From Limnomonas spitsbergensis (Eukaryota; Chlorophyta; Chlorophyceae; Chlamydomonadales), in contig JAYJMM010000112.1 in assembly GCA_037349105.1 (NCBI GenBank), positions 62,001-126,000 on the forward strand: a stretch of DNA of 64,000 nt, in the 5' to 3' direction. Under the pieces are notes generated by a model. It had not been told where the DNA came from. It ran no database searches and saw only the letters and a program-made list of their open reading frames with translations. A program made the position numbers and the translations under genes. Each line of letters opens with the position of its first letter. Position 1 is the first letter of the stretch. This document shows, in pieces, positions 12,901 through 24,900 of the stretch.

Positions 12901-15900
12901 CCCCCCTCTCTCCGCCCTCCCTCATCTCCTCGCCTCTCCCCCCCTTCTCCCCCTCTTCCCCCCTGTTCTTCACCCTTGTCCAGCTCCCCCCCTCCCTCCC
13001 CCCCATCCTCCCCCCTGACCTTCACCCTTGTCCAGCTCCCCCCCTCCCTCCCCTCCCTCCCCCCCTCTTCCCCCCTGTCCTTCACCCTTCTCCAGCTCTC
13101 CCCCTCCTTCCCCCCCCTCTCCACCCTCCCTCACCTCCTCGTGCCGCATCATGATGAGAATGTCAGCCACCTGGTGCCCCATGCCGCCGATGTTGTTGGC
13201 AGTCTCCTGCGTCGCCCCCTCCATGCCTGCCGCAATCAGCTTCATACGCGCAGCCGCGCGGTTCGCGACGCCGTGCTCCACCGTCGCCGGGTCGGCCAGC
13301 GCTTGCTTCAGGACCTCCATACGCGCCACCTCGCGGAACAGGATCTCGCGCACATGCCGCGGGGATGGCAGCGCAACATCGCCATCCTCCAAGCTGCCTC
13401 CACCAGGCGAATTCCCGCCACCGCCGGCCCCTATGCGACGCCTCTGCCTCTTGCTCCCAGCCCCGCGGTCATGGTCCTGACCAGACAGCATGTGCGCACC
13501 GGTGTCTTCGTCCTCTTCCAAGCGGCGGCCACGAGCGCCCCCGCCGCCGCGGCCGCCTGCGCTACGTCCCCCTCTGCCCTGCCGCCCGCCCCTGTTGCCC
13601 GCGCCCCTGCCTGCCCTACCGCCCATCGCCTGCCGCCCGGCCGCTGCCCGGCCCATCATCGGGTCGACACCCTCCATGTACGTCGGGTCTGCGCTGCCGC
13701 GGCCTACGTGCATACCTGCTCGGCCCACCATCGACTCCACTCCATACCCCTCATCGCCCGCCATGTCGTCCATATCGTCAGCGGCAGGCCCCTCCTCAGC
13801 CTCATCCTCATACGCGCCCAGGCCTCCCCGCCGCATCCCCGCCGCCGCCGCCTCATCATCCCGCTGTATCTGCTTCCATCGCAGCTGCAAGGCGCTATCC
13901 CAAAAGGCGGCGGCCTCCTCCTGCCCGCTTGCCCGATTCGCGTCACCGTCGACGGCCTCGACGGCGTTCTCATCCGTGTGCCAAGCTCCGTCTTGGCACG
14001 CAATCAGCGCCGAGGGACCGATGGGCGCATCCAAATTGGACCAATTGCGCAGCATGGCGCCGTTAGCTAAGGGAGTCTCCACACACGAGCAGCTCTGAAC
14101 TGACATCGAGGGCAGATCACCAGCATCCGCAGCATGCAATTGCTCTGGCTGGTCGGGCAGCAGCAGCAGCTCCTGCAATTGCTCATCCGAGTGATCGACG
14201 GTAGAGTCAGCAGCACCCGCCCGTCCGTCCACATCCATGGCGTCCGACGAAGAGCCGGCCATCGCCTTGGAGCCGCGGAGGGTATGGGACAGGCCCCAGC
14301 CCAGCATATCCTGCAGAAGGGCTGAGCTATGTGGCGGGAAATCGGAGGCACGCCCCCTGGGCGTGAGGAGGTGCTCCAGTTGCTGACCATGAAGCATGGC
14401 CAGCTGCATGGCCCGCTCCTCTGCCGAGTGGCGGACCATGAGACGCATCACGTGCAGCTGGCCCGGGCGGCCCACGCAGTAGCAACGGCGCAGGGCCTGC
14501 AGCCAGCAGCACAGCAGTGACGGGAGGAGGGTTCAGGAGGCGAGTTTAGGAGGAGGAGAGCATACCGTAGGAGAAGGGTCTGAAAGGTTTGTAGGGGTAA
14601 CCCTTCCCACACTGCCCCCGGGCGTGAGGTTAGAGTTCATCCACACTTCAACGTCAGCCAAATCTCATGTCAGGGTGCACGCTGGCCCAACCAGGATCCT
14701 CCCTTAACATGCAACAATGCAACAGAGGCCTGAGCAGGAACCACACTCTACCCCGCAACAAAGCAACAAAGGCCCGATCAGGATCCACACTTAACCCCGC
14801 AACAGCACAACAGGGTAACAGTCCCTGAAGAAGCACAATGCAGTTGCCCTCAGGCACATGCCTCGAGGATCTCTTAACCATTTGCACTCGACGAAGGCGC
14901 CTTAGGTCACGACTCCCCAGCCAGCCTCCTCAATGGTCACACCGCCCCCCCTCTCCCCACCCACTTCAACCCAAACCCCTTATCACCATCGACCCGCCTG
15001 TCCACCACAGACCCAGCCGCAAGTCCTCCCGGCCAGTCTTCACACACACCAATGATAGACTAGCATATCCACACCCCTCAAGCCCACCAGCAATTTCTGT
15101 GCAGGTCCTGCTGCCAGGACTAGCCCCCTGCCCACCTGCATGTCTAGCCCTCACGCCCCCTCCCGTCCCCCTGCCCACCTGCATGTCCAGCTCTCACGCC
15201 CCCTCCCGTCCCCCTGCCCACCTGCATGTCCAGCCCTCACGCCCCCTCCCGTCCCCCTGCCCACCTGCATGTCCAGCCCTCACGCCCTCCTCCAAAGTCC
15301 CCCTGCCCACCTGCATGTCCAGCCCTCACGCCCCCTCCCGTCCCCCTGCCCACCTGCATGTCCAGCCCTCACGCCCCCTCCCGTCCCCCTGCCCACCTGC
15401 ATGTCCAGCCCTCACGCCCTCCTCCAAAGTCCCCCTGCCCACCTGCATGTCCAGCCCTCACGCCCCCTCCCGTCCCCCTGCCCACCTGCATGTCCAGCCC
15501 TCACGCCCCCTCCCGTCCCCCTGCCCACCTGCATGTCCAGCCCTCACGCCCCCCTCCAAAGTCCCCCTGCCCACCTGCATGTCCAGCTGTGCGTGCCAAG
15601 CGCTGTCCAGCATCACCACCACGTCCACACAGGGCAGGTCCACGCCCAGTCCGCACAGAGACATCGTCAGGAGCAGCACACGCGCATGGCTCGCCTGCTG
15701 CCTCAGCGCCTGCATCAAGCCGTGGCGCGCGCCGGGGGAGCAGGTGTCTAGACGATGGACGGCTGTGGCGCCCAGCGAGGAGCACGCAAAGCTCTCGGCT
15801 AAATCAAGCAGCTGCAGGATGCATGGGGTGGGAGAGCAGAGTTTTGGCAGGCAAAGTATATTGGAACGGCATATTGTCAGAGTTTTGGCAAGGTGAGGCA

Positions 15901-18900
15901 AGGCAAAGACAAATTGGCTAGGTATATCATCAGAGGTTTCCACACCCGTTTCCCTCCGCTCCATCGGACACATCTCAATACGCCTACATGCTCAGGTCAG
16001 TCAGCCAGTCAGATCGTCTCTCCTGAAAACAGTCAAGCAAGATAGCTTACAGCAGGTGATGAAGACACACCGCCAAGGAACACCAAACTGAACAGGGTCA
16101 AGCTGATGTCTCCTCAGCAGCCTTCAAAGCCGGATACTGACCAGAGTTTCTTTCGCCATGGCTCCATCACACTTCAGCTACACTTCAGCCACACTTCCGC
16201 TACAGTTCAGCTACCAGTAAGCTGCAGTTCAGCTTTCTCTTGGCCCTGGCCAAATCCATGCGCTGCCAGCCATGTGGTTTGGGCCTGTGTCTGTAGGCCG
16301 ATTCAGATTTGCTTCCCATTCTTGTTGGTGAAGTAACAACAATCAGTGCACGCCTTTTCCGGCTCAATTGTCCTAGGGCTGCAATTTTTCGCCTTGTCCT
16401 CTTTGGCTTCCATTTCCTAACTCTTATGACCTACCTCCACGCCTGTGGCTTCACTTGCCTGCCTCGGCTTCCATGGCTGCCTTTGTATCGAGGTGCAGTC
16501 ATCATCCAGTCCTCAAAGACATTCTTCGCCTCGTCTCTGTTCCTTCTCTAATTTTGTCACAATTTGTGTTTCTAGTCTCCATCAGGCATATTTCCTGAGG
16601 CATCTGTTTCATGAGTCTCGAGTCTCCTGCCTCCACGCCTTAAGCTTCCCTTGCTTGACTTCGCTTCCATAACTTGTTTCTGTGCCCTCCTGTGCCTTCT
16701 GTCCCCCTCTCCCTGTTCGCCTTGGTAATTCACTTCTACAGTCTCTAACTTCCTATCCATGTCAAGCCACCCCCCCTCTTCACACCTTCCTCCTGCGTGC
16801 CATCACCAGCACCGTCTTGCCCTGCTCCCGCAGGCAAGCCAGCAGGTGGCTGAGCAGATGCAGCTTGGCAGAGGCAGCGGCGCCAGCCTCTGCATCAGCG
16901 CCCAGCACACCTAGCCAGCTGCTGCGACCCTCGTCGGTGGCAGATGGGAGCGCCTCAGTCTCCGGCTCCAACTCAGGCAGCAGATAGGGGTGGTTGCAGA
17001 CCTGCGCGCGGTAGAAAGGGACACCCCTGGTTCATGAATGTTCGGCATTTAGGGACACAACCTTTCCCCACCTCACACCCACATCCCTCTCACAATCACA
17101 CAAAGACGGCCACATGGATCAGGTCATGTAGCGTACGGGGCTTAGGGGGTAGGGCTTCTGCGGCGATCACCTAAACTACCGGTATTAGACCAGGTCATAT
17201 ATAGTACCGGCTCTGGGCTTAGGGTTTAGGGCTTCAGCGGCAATCACCTAGACCAGTAGACCAGATCATTTTTAGCATCGGCTCTGGGCTTAGAGTTTAA
17301 AGCTTCTACGGCGGTCACCTAGACCAGTAGACCAGATCATTTTTAGCACCGGCTCTGGGCTTAGGGTTCATTGCTTCAGCGGCAATCACCTACACCAGTG
17401 GACCAGATCATTTATCGTACCGGTTCTGGGCTTAGGGTTTAAAGCTTCTACGGCGGTCACCTGGATCAGGTCGTCCAGCAACAGCTTAAGCTGCATCTCC
17501 CTCTGGTCAAGCACCTTGCCCGAAGGAGACGACACATCCGTGAGCACGCCATACCGCCTGGCGAGGACTGAGACGTACGCTTGGGTCTGTAACGCCGTCA
17601 TCTCCACCGGTAGCAGTACCTCGCGGTGCGCGTCCACGCTGCGGGTGACCTGACAGGTTGGCTGCCTGTCAGGGGGGTTCGGGGAGGGAAGAATGCATCA
17701 ACAGGGCGGCCTACTCTAGGGAAAATGCAGAGCGGGGGCAAAGGGATCGGCATGGCTCTGCGACCACGCTGCGGGTGACCTGACAGGCCGGCTGCCTGTC
17801 GGGGGGGTCGGGGAGGGAAGAATGCATCAGCAGGGCGGCCTACTCTAGGGAAAATGCAGAGCAGGGGCTAAGGGATCGGCATGGCTCTGCGACCACGCTG
17901 CGGGTGACCTGACAGGCCGGCTGCCTGTCGGGGGGGGGCGGGGAGGGAAGAATGCATCAGCAGGGCGGCCTACTCTAGGGAAAATGCAGAGCGGGGGCAA
18001 AGGGATCGGCATGGCTCTGCGACCACGCTGCGGGTGACCTGACAGGCCGGCTGCCTGTCGGGGGGGTACGGGGAGGGAAGAATGCATGAGCAGGGCGGCC
18101 TACTCTAGGGAAAATGCAGAGCGGGGGCAAAGGGATCGGCATGGCTCTGCGACCACGCTGCGGGTGACCTGACAGGCCGGCTGCCTGTCGGGGGGGTCGG
18201 GGAGGGAAGAATGCATGAGCAGGGCGGCCTACTCTAGGGAAAATGCAGAGCGGGGGCAAAGGGATCGGCATGGCTCTGCGACCACGCTGCGGGTGACCTG
18301 ACAGGCCGGCTGCCTGTCGGGGGGGTACGGGGAGGGAAGAATGCATGAGCAGGGCGGCCTACTCTAGGGAAAATGCAGAGCGGGGGCAAAGGGATCGGCA
18401 TGGCTCTGCGACCACGCTGCGGGTGACCTGACAGGCCGGCTGCCTGTCGGGGGGGTACGGGGAGGGAAGAATGCATCAGCAGGGCGGCCTACTCTAGGGA
18501 AAATGCAGAGCGGGGGCAAAGGGATCGGCATGGCTCTGCGACCACGCTGCGGGTGACCTGACAGGCCGGCTGCCTGTCGGGGGGGTCGGGGAGGGAAGAA
18601 TGCATCAGCAGGGCGGCCTACTCTAGGGAAAATGCAGAGCGGGGGCAAAGGGATCGGCATGGCTCTGCGACCACGCTGCGGGTGACCTGACAGGCCGGCT
18701 GCCTGTCGGGGGGGGTCGGGGAGGGAAGAATGCATCAGCAGGGCGGCCTACTCTAGGGAATATGCAGAGCGGGGGCAAAGGGATCGGCATGGCTCTGCGA
18801 CCACGCTGCGGGTGACCTGACAGGCCGGCTGCCTGTCGGGGGGGTACGGGGAGGGAAGAATGCATGAGCAGGGCGGCCTACTCTAGGGAAAATGCAGAGC

Positions 18901-21900
18901 GGGGGCAAAGGGATCGGCATGGCTCTGCGACCACGCTGCGGGTGACCTGACAGGCCGGCTGCCTGTCGGGGGGGTCGGGGAGGGAAGAATGCATGAGCAG
19001 GGCGGCCTACTCTAGGGAAAATGCAGAGCGGGGGCAAAGGGATCGGCATGGCTCTGCGACCACGCTGCGGGTGACCTGACAGGCCGGCTGCCTGTCGGGG
19101 GGGGACGGGGAGGGAAGAATGCATCAGCAGGGCGGCCTACTCTAGGGAAAATGCAGAGCGGGGGCAAAGGGATCGGCATGGCTCTGCGACCACGCTGCGG
19201 GTGACCTGACAGGCCGGCTGCCTGTCGGGGGGGTACGGGGAGGGAAGAATGCATCAGCAGGGCGGCCTACTCTAGGGAAAATGCAGAGCGGGGGCAAAGG
19301 GATCGGCATGGCTCTGCGACCACGCTGCGGGTGACCTGACAGGCCGGCTGCCTGTCGGGGGGGTACGGGGAGGGAAGAATGCATCAGCAGGGCGGCCTAC
19401 TCTAGGGAAAATGCAGAGCGGGGGCAAAGGGATCGGCATGGCTCTGCGACCACGCTGCGGGTGACCTGACAGGCCGGCTGCCTGTCGGGGGGGGTCGGGG
19501 AGGGAAGAATGTATCAGCAGGGCGGCCTACTCTAGGGAAAATGCAGAGCGGGGGCAAAGGGATCGGCATGGCTCTGCGACCACGCTGCGGGTGACCTGAC
19601 AGGCCGGCTGCCTGTCGGGGGGGTCGGGGAGGGAAGAATGCATGAGCAGGGCGGCCTACTCTAGGGAAAATGCAGAGCGGGGGCAAAGGGATCGGCATGG
19701 CTCTGCGACCACGCTGCGGGTGACCTGACAGGCCGGCTGCCTGTCGGGGGGGTTCGGGGAGGGAAGAATGCATCAGCAGGGCGGCCTACTCTAGTGAAAA
19801 TGCAGAGCGGGGGCAAAGGGATCGGCATGGCTCTGCGACCACGCTGCGGGTGACCTGACAGGCCGGCTGCCTGTCGGGGGTGTACGGGAAGGGAAGAATG
19901 CATGAGCAGGGCGGCCTACTCTAGGGAAAATGCAGAGCGGGGGCAAAGGGATCGGCATGGCTCTGCGACCACGCTGCGGGTGACCTGACAGGCCGGCTGC
20001 CTGTCGGGGGGGTACGGGGAGGGAAGAATGCATGAGCAGGGCGGCCTACTCTAGGGAAAATGCAGAGCGGGGGCAAAGGGATCGGCATGGCTCTGCGACC
20101 ACGCTGCGGGTGACCTGACAGGCCGGCTGCCTGTCGGGGGGGTCGGGGAGGGAAGAATGCATGAGCAGGGCGGCCTACTCTAGGGAAAATGCAGAGCGGG
20201 GGCAAAGGGATCGGCATGGCTCTGCGACCACGCTGCGGGTGACCTGACAGGCCGGCTGCCTGTTAGAGAAATGCAGGCAATTGTGCATTGGCAAATTATA
20301 TAGTTGAAAAGCGGGGATTCTCTGTGTGGTCAATGATATCGCTCAACCCACCGATTCAAGGTTTAAAGCAGACACACACCTCGGAAGGAGGGGAAAGGGC
20401 ATCGGCAGGGCTACCAGGTCAAGGGGAAAGTCAGAGTGGGGGGAAGGTAGCAGCAGGGCTCTGTTTGCAAAGAGAGGGGGCCATGAGAGGCCCGCTGCCT
20501 GTTGGGGGGATGCAAGGAAGGGAGAAGGTATCAGCAGGGCTCCGCATCCAGACAACGGGGGGGGCGTCAGAGGCCCACTGCCTGTTGGGAGGATGCAAGG
20601 AAGGGAGAAGGTATCAGCAGGGCTCCGCATCCAGACAACGGGGGGGGCGTCAAAGGCCCACTGCCTGTTGGGAGGATGCAAGGAAGGGAGAAGGTATCAG
20701 CAGGGCTCCGCATCCAGACAACGGGGGGGGCGTCAGAGGCCCACTGCCTGTTGGGAGGATGCAAGGAAGGGAGAAGGTATCAGCAGGGCTCCGCATCCAG
20801 ACAACGGGGGGGGCGTCAGAGGCCCACTGCCTGTTGGGAGGATGCAAGGAAGGGAGAAGGTATCAGCAGGGCTCCGCATCCAGACAACGGGGGGGGCGTC
20901 AAAGGCCCACTGCCTGTTGGGGGAACGCAAGGAGGGGAGAAGGTATCAGCAGGGCTCCGCATCCAGACAACGGGGGGGGCGTCAAAGGCCCACTGCCTGT
21001 TGGGAGGATGCAAGGAGGGGAGAAGGTATCAGCAGGGCTCCGCATCCAGACAACGGGGGGGGCGTCAAAGGCCCACTGCCTGTTGGGAGGATGCAAGGAA
21101 GGGAGAAGGTATCAGCAGGGCTCCGCATCCAGACAACGGGGGGGGCGTCAAAGGCCCACTGCCTGTTGGGGGAACGCAAGGAGGGGAGAACGTATCAGCA
21201 GAGCTCCGCATCCAGACAATGGGGGGGGCGTCAAAGGCCCACTGCCTGTTGGGGGAACGCAAGGAGGGGAGAACGTATCAGCAGGGCTCCGCATCCAGAC
21301 AACGGGGGGGGCGTCAAAGGCCCACTGCCTGTTGGGGGAACGCAAGGAGGGGAGAAGGTATCAGCAGGGCTCCGCATCCAGACAACGGGGGGGGCGTCAA
21401 AGGCCCACTGCCTGTTGGGGGAACGCAAGGAGGGGAGAAGGTATCAGCAGGGCTCCGCATCCAGACAACGGGGGGGGCGTCAGAGGCCCACTGCCTGTTG
21501 GGAGGATGCAAGGAAGGGAGAAGGTATCAGCAGGGCTCTGCATCCAGACAACGGGGGGGGCGTCAAAGGCCCACTGCCTGTTGGGGGAACGCAAGGAGGG
21601 GAGAAGGTATCAGCAGGGCTCCGCATCCAGACAACGGGGGGGGCGTCAAAGGCCCACTGCCTGTTGGGAGGATGCAAGGAGGGGAGAACGTATCAGCAAG
21701 GCTCCGCATCCAGACAACGGGGGGGGCGTCAAAGGCCCACTGCCTGTTGGGGGAACGCAAGGAGGGGAGAACGTATCAGCAGGGCTCCGCATCCAGACAA
21801 CGGGGGGGGCGTCAAAGGCCCACTGCCTGTTGGGGGAACGCAAGGAGGGGAGAAGGTATCAGCAGGGCTCCGCATCCAGACAACGGGGGGGGCGTCAGAG

Positions 21901-24900
21901 GCCCACTGCCTGTTGGGGGAACGCAAGGAGGGGAGAAGGTATCAGCAGGGCTCCGCATCCAGACAACGGGGGGGGCGTCAGAGGCCCACTGCCTGTTGGG
22001 AGGATGCAAGGAAGGGAGAAGGTATCAGCAGGGCTCCGCATCCAGACAACGGGGGGGGCGTCAAAGGCCCACTGCCTGTTGGGGGAACGCAAGGAGGGGA
22101 GAAGGTATCAGCAGGGCTCCGCATCCAGACAACGGGGGGGGCGTCAAAGGCCCACTGCCTGTTGGGAGGATGCAAGGAGGGGAGAACGTATTAGCAAGGC
22201 TCCGCATCCAGACAACGGGGGGGGCGTCAAAGGCCCACTGCCTGTTGGGGGAACGCAAGGAGGGGAGAACGTATCAGCAGGGCTCCGCATCCAGACAACG
22301 GGGGGGGCGTCAAAGGCCCACTGCCTGTTGGGGGAACGCAAGGAGGGGAGAAGGTATCAGCAGGGCTCCGCATCCAGACAACGGGGGGGGCGTCAGAGGC
22401 CCACTGCCTGTTGGGAGAATGCAAGGAGGGGAGAAGGTATCAGCAGGGCTCCGCATCCAGACAACGGGGGGGGCGTCAGAGGCCCACTGCCTGTTGGGAG
22501 GATGCAAGGAAGGGAGAAGGTATCAGCAGGGCTCCGCATCCAGACAACGGGGGGGGCGTCAAAGGCCCACTGCCTGTTGGGGGAACGCAAGGAGGGGATA
22601 ACGTATCAGCAGGGCTCCGCATCCAGACAACGGGGGGGGCGTCAGAGGCCCGCTGCCTGTTGGGAGGATGCAAGGAAGGGAGAAGGTATCAGCAGGGCTC
22701 CGCATCCGGACAACGGGGGGGCGTCAGAGGCCCACTGCCTGTTGGGAGGATGCAAGGAAGGGAGAAGGTATCAGCAGGGCTCCGCATCCAGACAACGGGG
22801 GGGGCGTCAGAGGCCCACTGCCTGTTGGGGGAACGCAAGGAGGGGAGAAGGTATCAGCAGGGCTCCGCATCCAGACAACGGGGGGGGCGTCAGAGGCCCG
22901 CTGCCTGTTGGGGGAACGCAAGGAGGGGAGAACGTATCAGCAGGAGCATATGATGGCCATGTAGCCCCCCCAGATGAGGAAGACGGGTTCGGGTGTGCCT
23001 TACTGACGAACAATGACAGTCCCGCCCGAAATGCCCGTAATTCGAGGGACAATGAGAACGGGGAGATGCTGGGGGTATTATGTGCGTGTGTGTGTTTGTA
23101 TATAAATATATGATGGTAACGGGTCACTAGCCGGGCGTTTTGAGGGGCACGGAGTGCAGCACACACACACACACAGCAGGCAATTCGCAACAATGGGGCC
23201 AAGGCGGTACCCTAGCACCGTCCACCCCATGCTGGCCGGCCCTGGGTTGCAGCTGTCGCGCTCTGCCATAATGTTGAATATGGATAAGAGTATCGTAGTG
23301 TAAAGAGGGTCTCTGCCTCGCTCGATACTGTCCGTGTCTCCTCAACATATCTGTACGTCTTAATAGGCTAAGACTCAGTAGCTTCTAACAACGCTGCAGC
23401 GACCCACCTGCTCATGCTTTGCTGCAGAAGAGCCATCGCGTCAGGGCCCCCCTCCTCTGGCTGCGGTGTCCGCGCCTCCGGCTGCACAAACGCCAGCAGC
23501 GCCCGGACCTCTTCCGGATCCGGAACCCCGGCAGCCAGTCCCGCATCCACCACGACCAAGCGGTGGCGGCAGCTGAGCCGCGCCAGCGCCCTGGTGGCTG
23601 CGGCCATAGACAGTATGCCGCCCCCGCCGCCGCTCCCTGAAATGGCGTTCTTGTCGCCGCCGCTGCCGCCTCCTTGCACGGTGCGTAGGTCCAGCACTAT
23701 CGCCTCCCACCTCAGGGACAGCAGAGCGGCCAAGTCCCGGACGACGGTTTCGTAGCTGGCGATGACGACGTCCGCGCGCGGCACACGGTCCTGCAGGCCC
23801 TGCTGGAGCAGAGCGATGGAGAGCGAGGGAAGGGAATGAAGACCATCACCCAGGCAGGGGGGACATGAAGCCGAGGGGGGGGGGGGAGGGGAGGACAAAA
23901 AGTAGCTTCATTTTTTCTTCATAAAGAAGGTAGACTGACTGGTCGGGCTGATTGGAGGTGCAGAGTCAGGAACACATCTCGGGGGTGAAGCATCCCGTCA
24001 AGAGGTGCAGGCTTTTAGCTCCGCTTCCTTGAGAGCTGAAGCTCACTTCTTTAGAGTCAGTCCTTTCTTCTCTTTCAGGGGGGACCATCTCCTGGACAGG
24101 TGGAAACCCTGAATATCCCCCCACCCACACCCGGCCCAAGAGACTGCTCCCATCTAGGCGCCCGTACAGAATGTTGCCCGTACAGAATGTTGCCTACGGA
24201 TACACACCCATACAGCACCGGTACCGGTACTGCGTACCCCAAAAAGCAAGTGCCCCGTTTCGGCGCATCGTCTGACCCCCTCTGTCACCTGCCCTCCCCC
24301 TCTCACCCTGTGGACGGCCTTGCCATCAGTGGTGGCGGGGTCAAGCCACACCTCATGCTCCACCAGGCATGCCCGTGTGGAGGCGGGGCCTGTGTACAAC
24401 ACTGCGTTGACGGGCGCTCCATCTCTGGTTGTCTGGGGAGCCCAGAACTGCCACTCGCCGTTCCACGTGTCCAGCATGGACTGCGGGGCGACGATCAGGA
24501 GGGGCTGGCAGACCTTGAACTCATGTCTGTGAGAGAGGCAGGGCAGGGGGGCAGGGCAAGGGATCAGGACAGAGAGGCAGGGCAGGGGGGCAGGGCAAGG
24601 GATCAGGTCAGAGGGGCAGGGCAGGGGGGCAGGGCAAGGGATCAGGTCAGAGGGGCAGGGCAGGGGGGCAGGGCAAGGGATCAGGTCAGAGAGGCAGGGC
24701 AGGGGGGCAGGGCAAGGGATCAGGTCAGAGAGGCAGGGCAGGGGGGCAGGGCAAGGGATCAGGTCAGAGGGGCAGGGCAGGGGGGCAGGGCAAGGGATCA
24801 GGTCAGAGGGGGAGAATGCGAGCGGGGGAGAAGGCAGGGCAGCATTTTGGGGGGTCAGGTAACAGGGGGGGATATCAAGGGATCAGATCAAGGGGACAAA

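Larger units (their letters stand above)
14360..17638 (-). other. SNF2 helicase C lobe, arginine finger lost
   Basis: Exons 11-14. HREVLLPVEMTALQTQAYVS and VCNHPYLLPELE mark the bridge between the lobes. Exon 13 gives AVHRLDTCSPGARHGLM and LCGLGVDLPCVDVVVMLDS (motif V region). Exon 14 opens ALRRCYCVGRPGQLHVMRL where active SNF2 proteins have RAHRIGQ: residues 1205-1211 read RCYCVGR, so the second Arg (the arginine finger) is Cys1208 and the Gln is Arg1211. The fold seems kept and the catalysis lost. Confidence 0.75.

Noticed and set aside
12763..14070. Proline-rich plus-strand open frames
   Set aside because: Antisense shadow of the C-rich minisatellite and of a real minus-strand exon (13135-14496) of the CHD-like gene.
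14838..15921. Plus-strand open frames rich in SSPHAPSRPPAHL repeats
   Set aside because: Translation of the 43-bp intron array and antisense of the exon at 15575-15811.
17639..22955. CRISPR-like regular repeats
   Set aside because: Units are contiguous, with no unique spacers between repeats, and the surrounding genes are eukaryotic.
20288..23113. Plus-strand open frame of 941 codons and related ones of 622 and 699 codons
   Set aside because: They only reflect the 83-bp tandem array read through its three cyclic frames. The array lies in an intron of the minus-strand CHD-like gene, and the translation is a pure repeat with no family.
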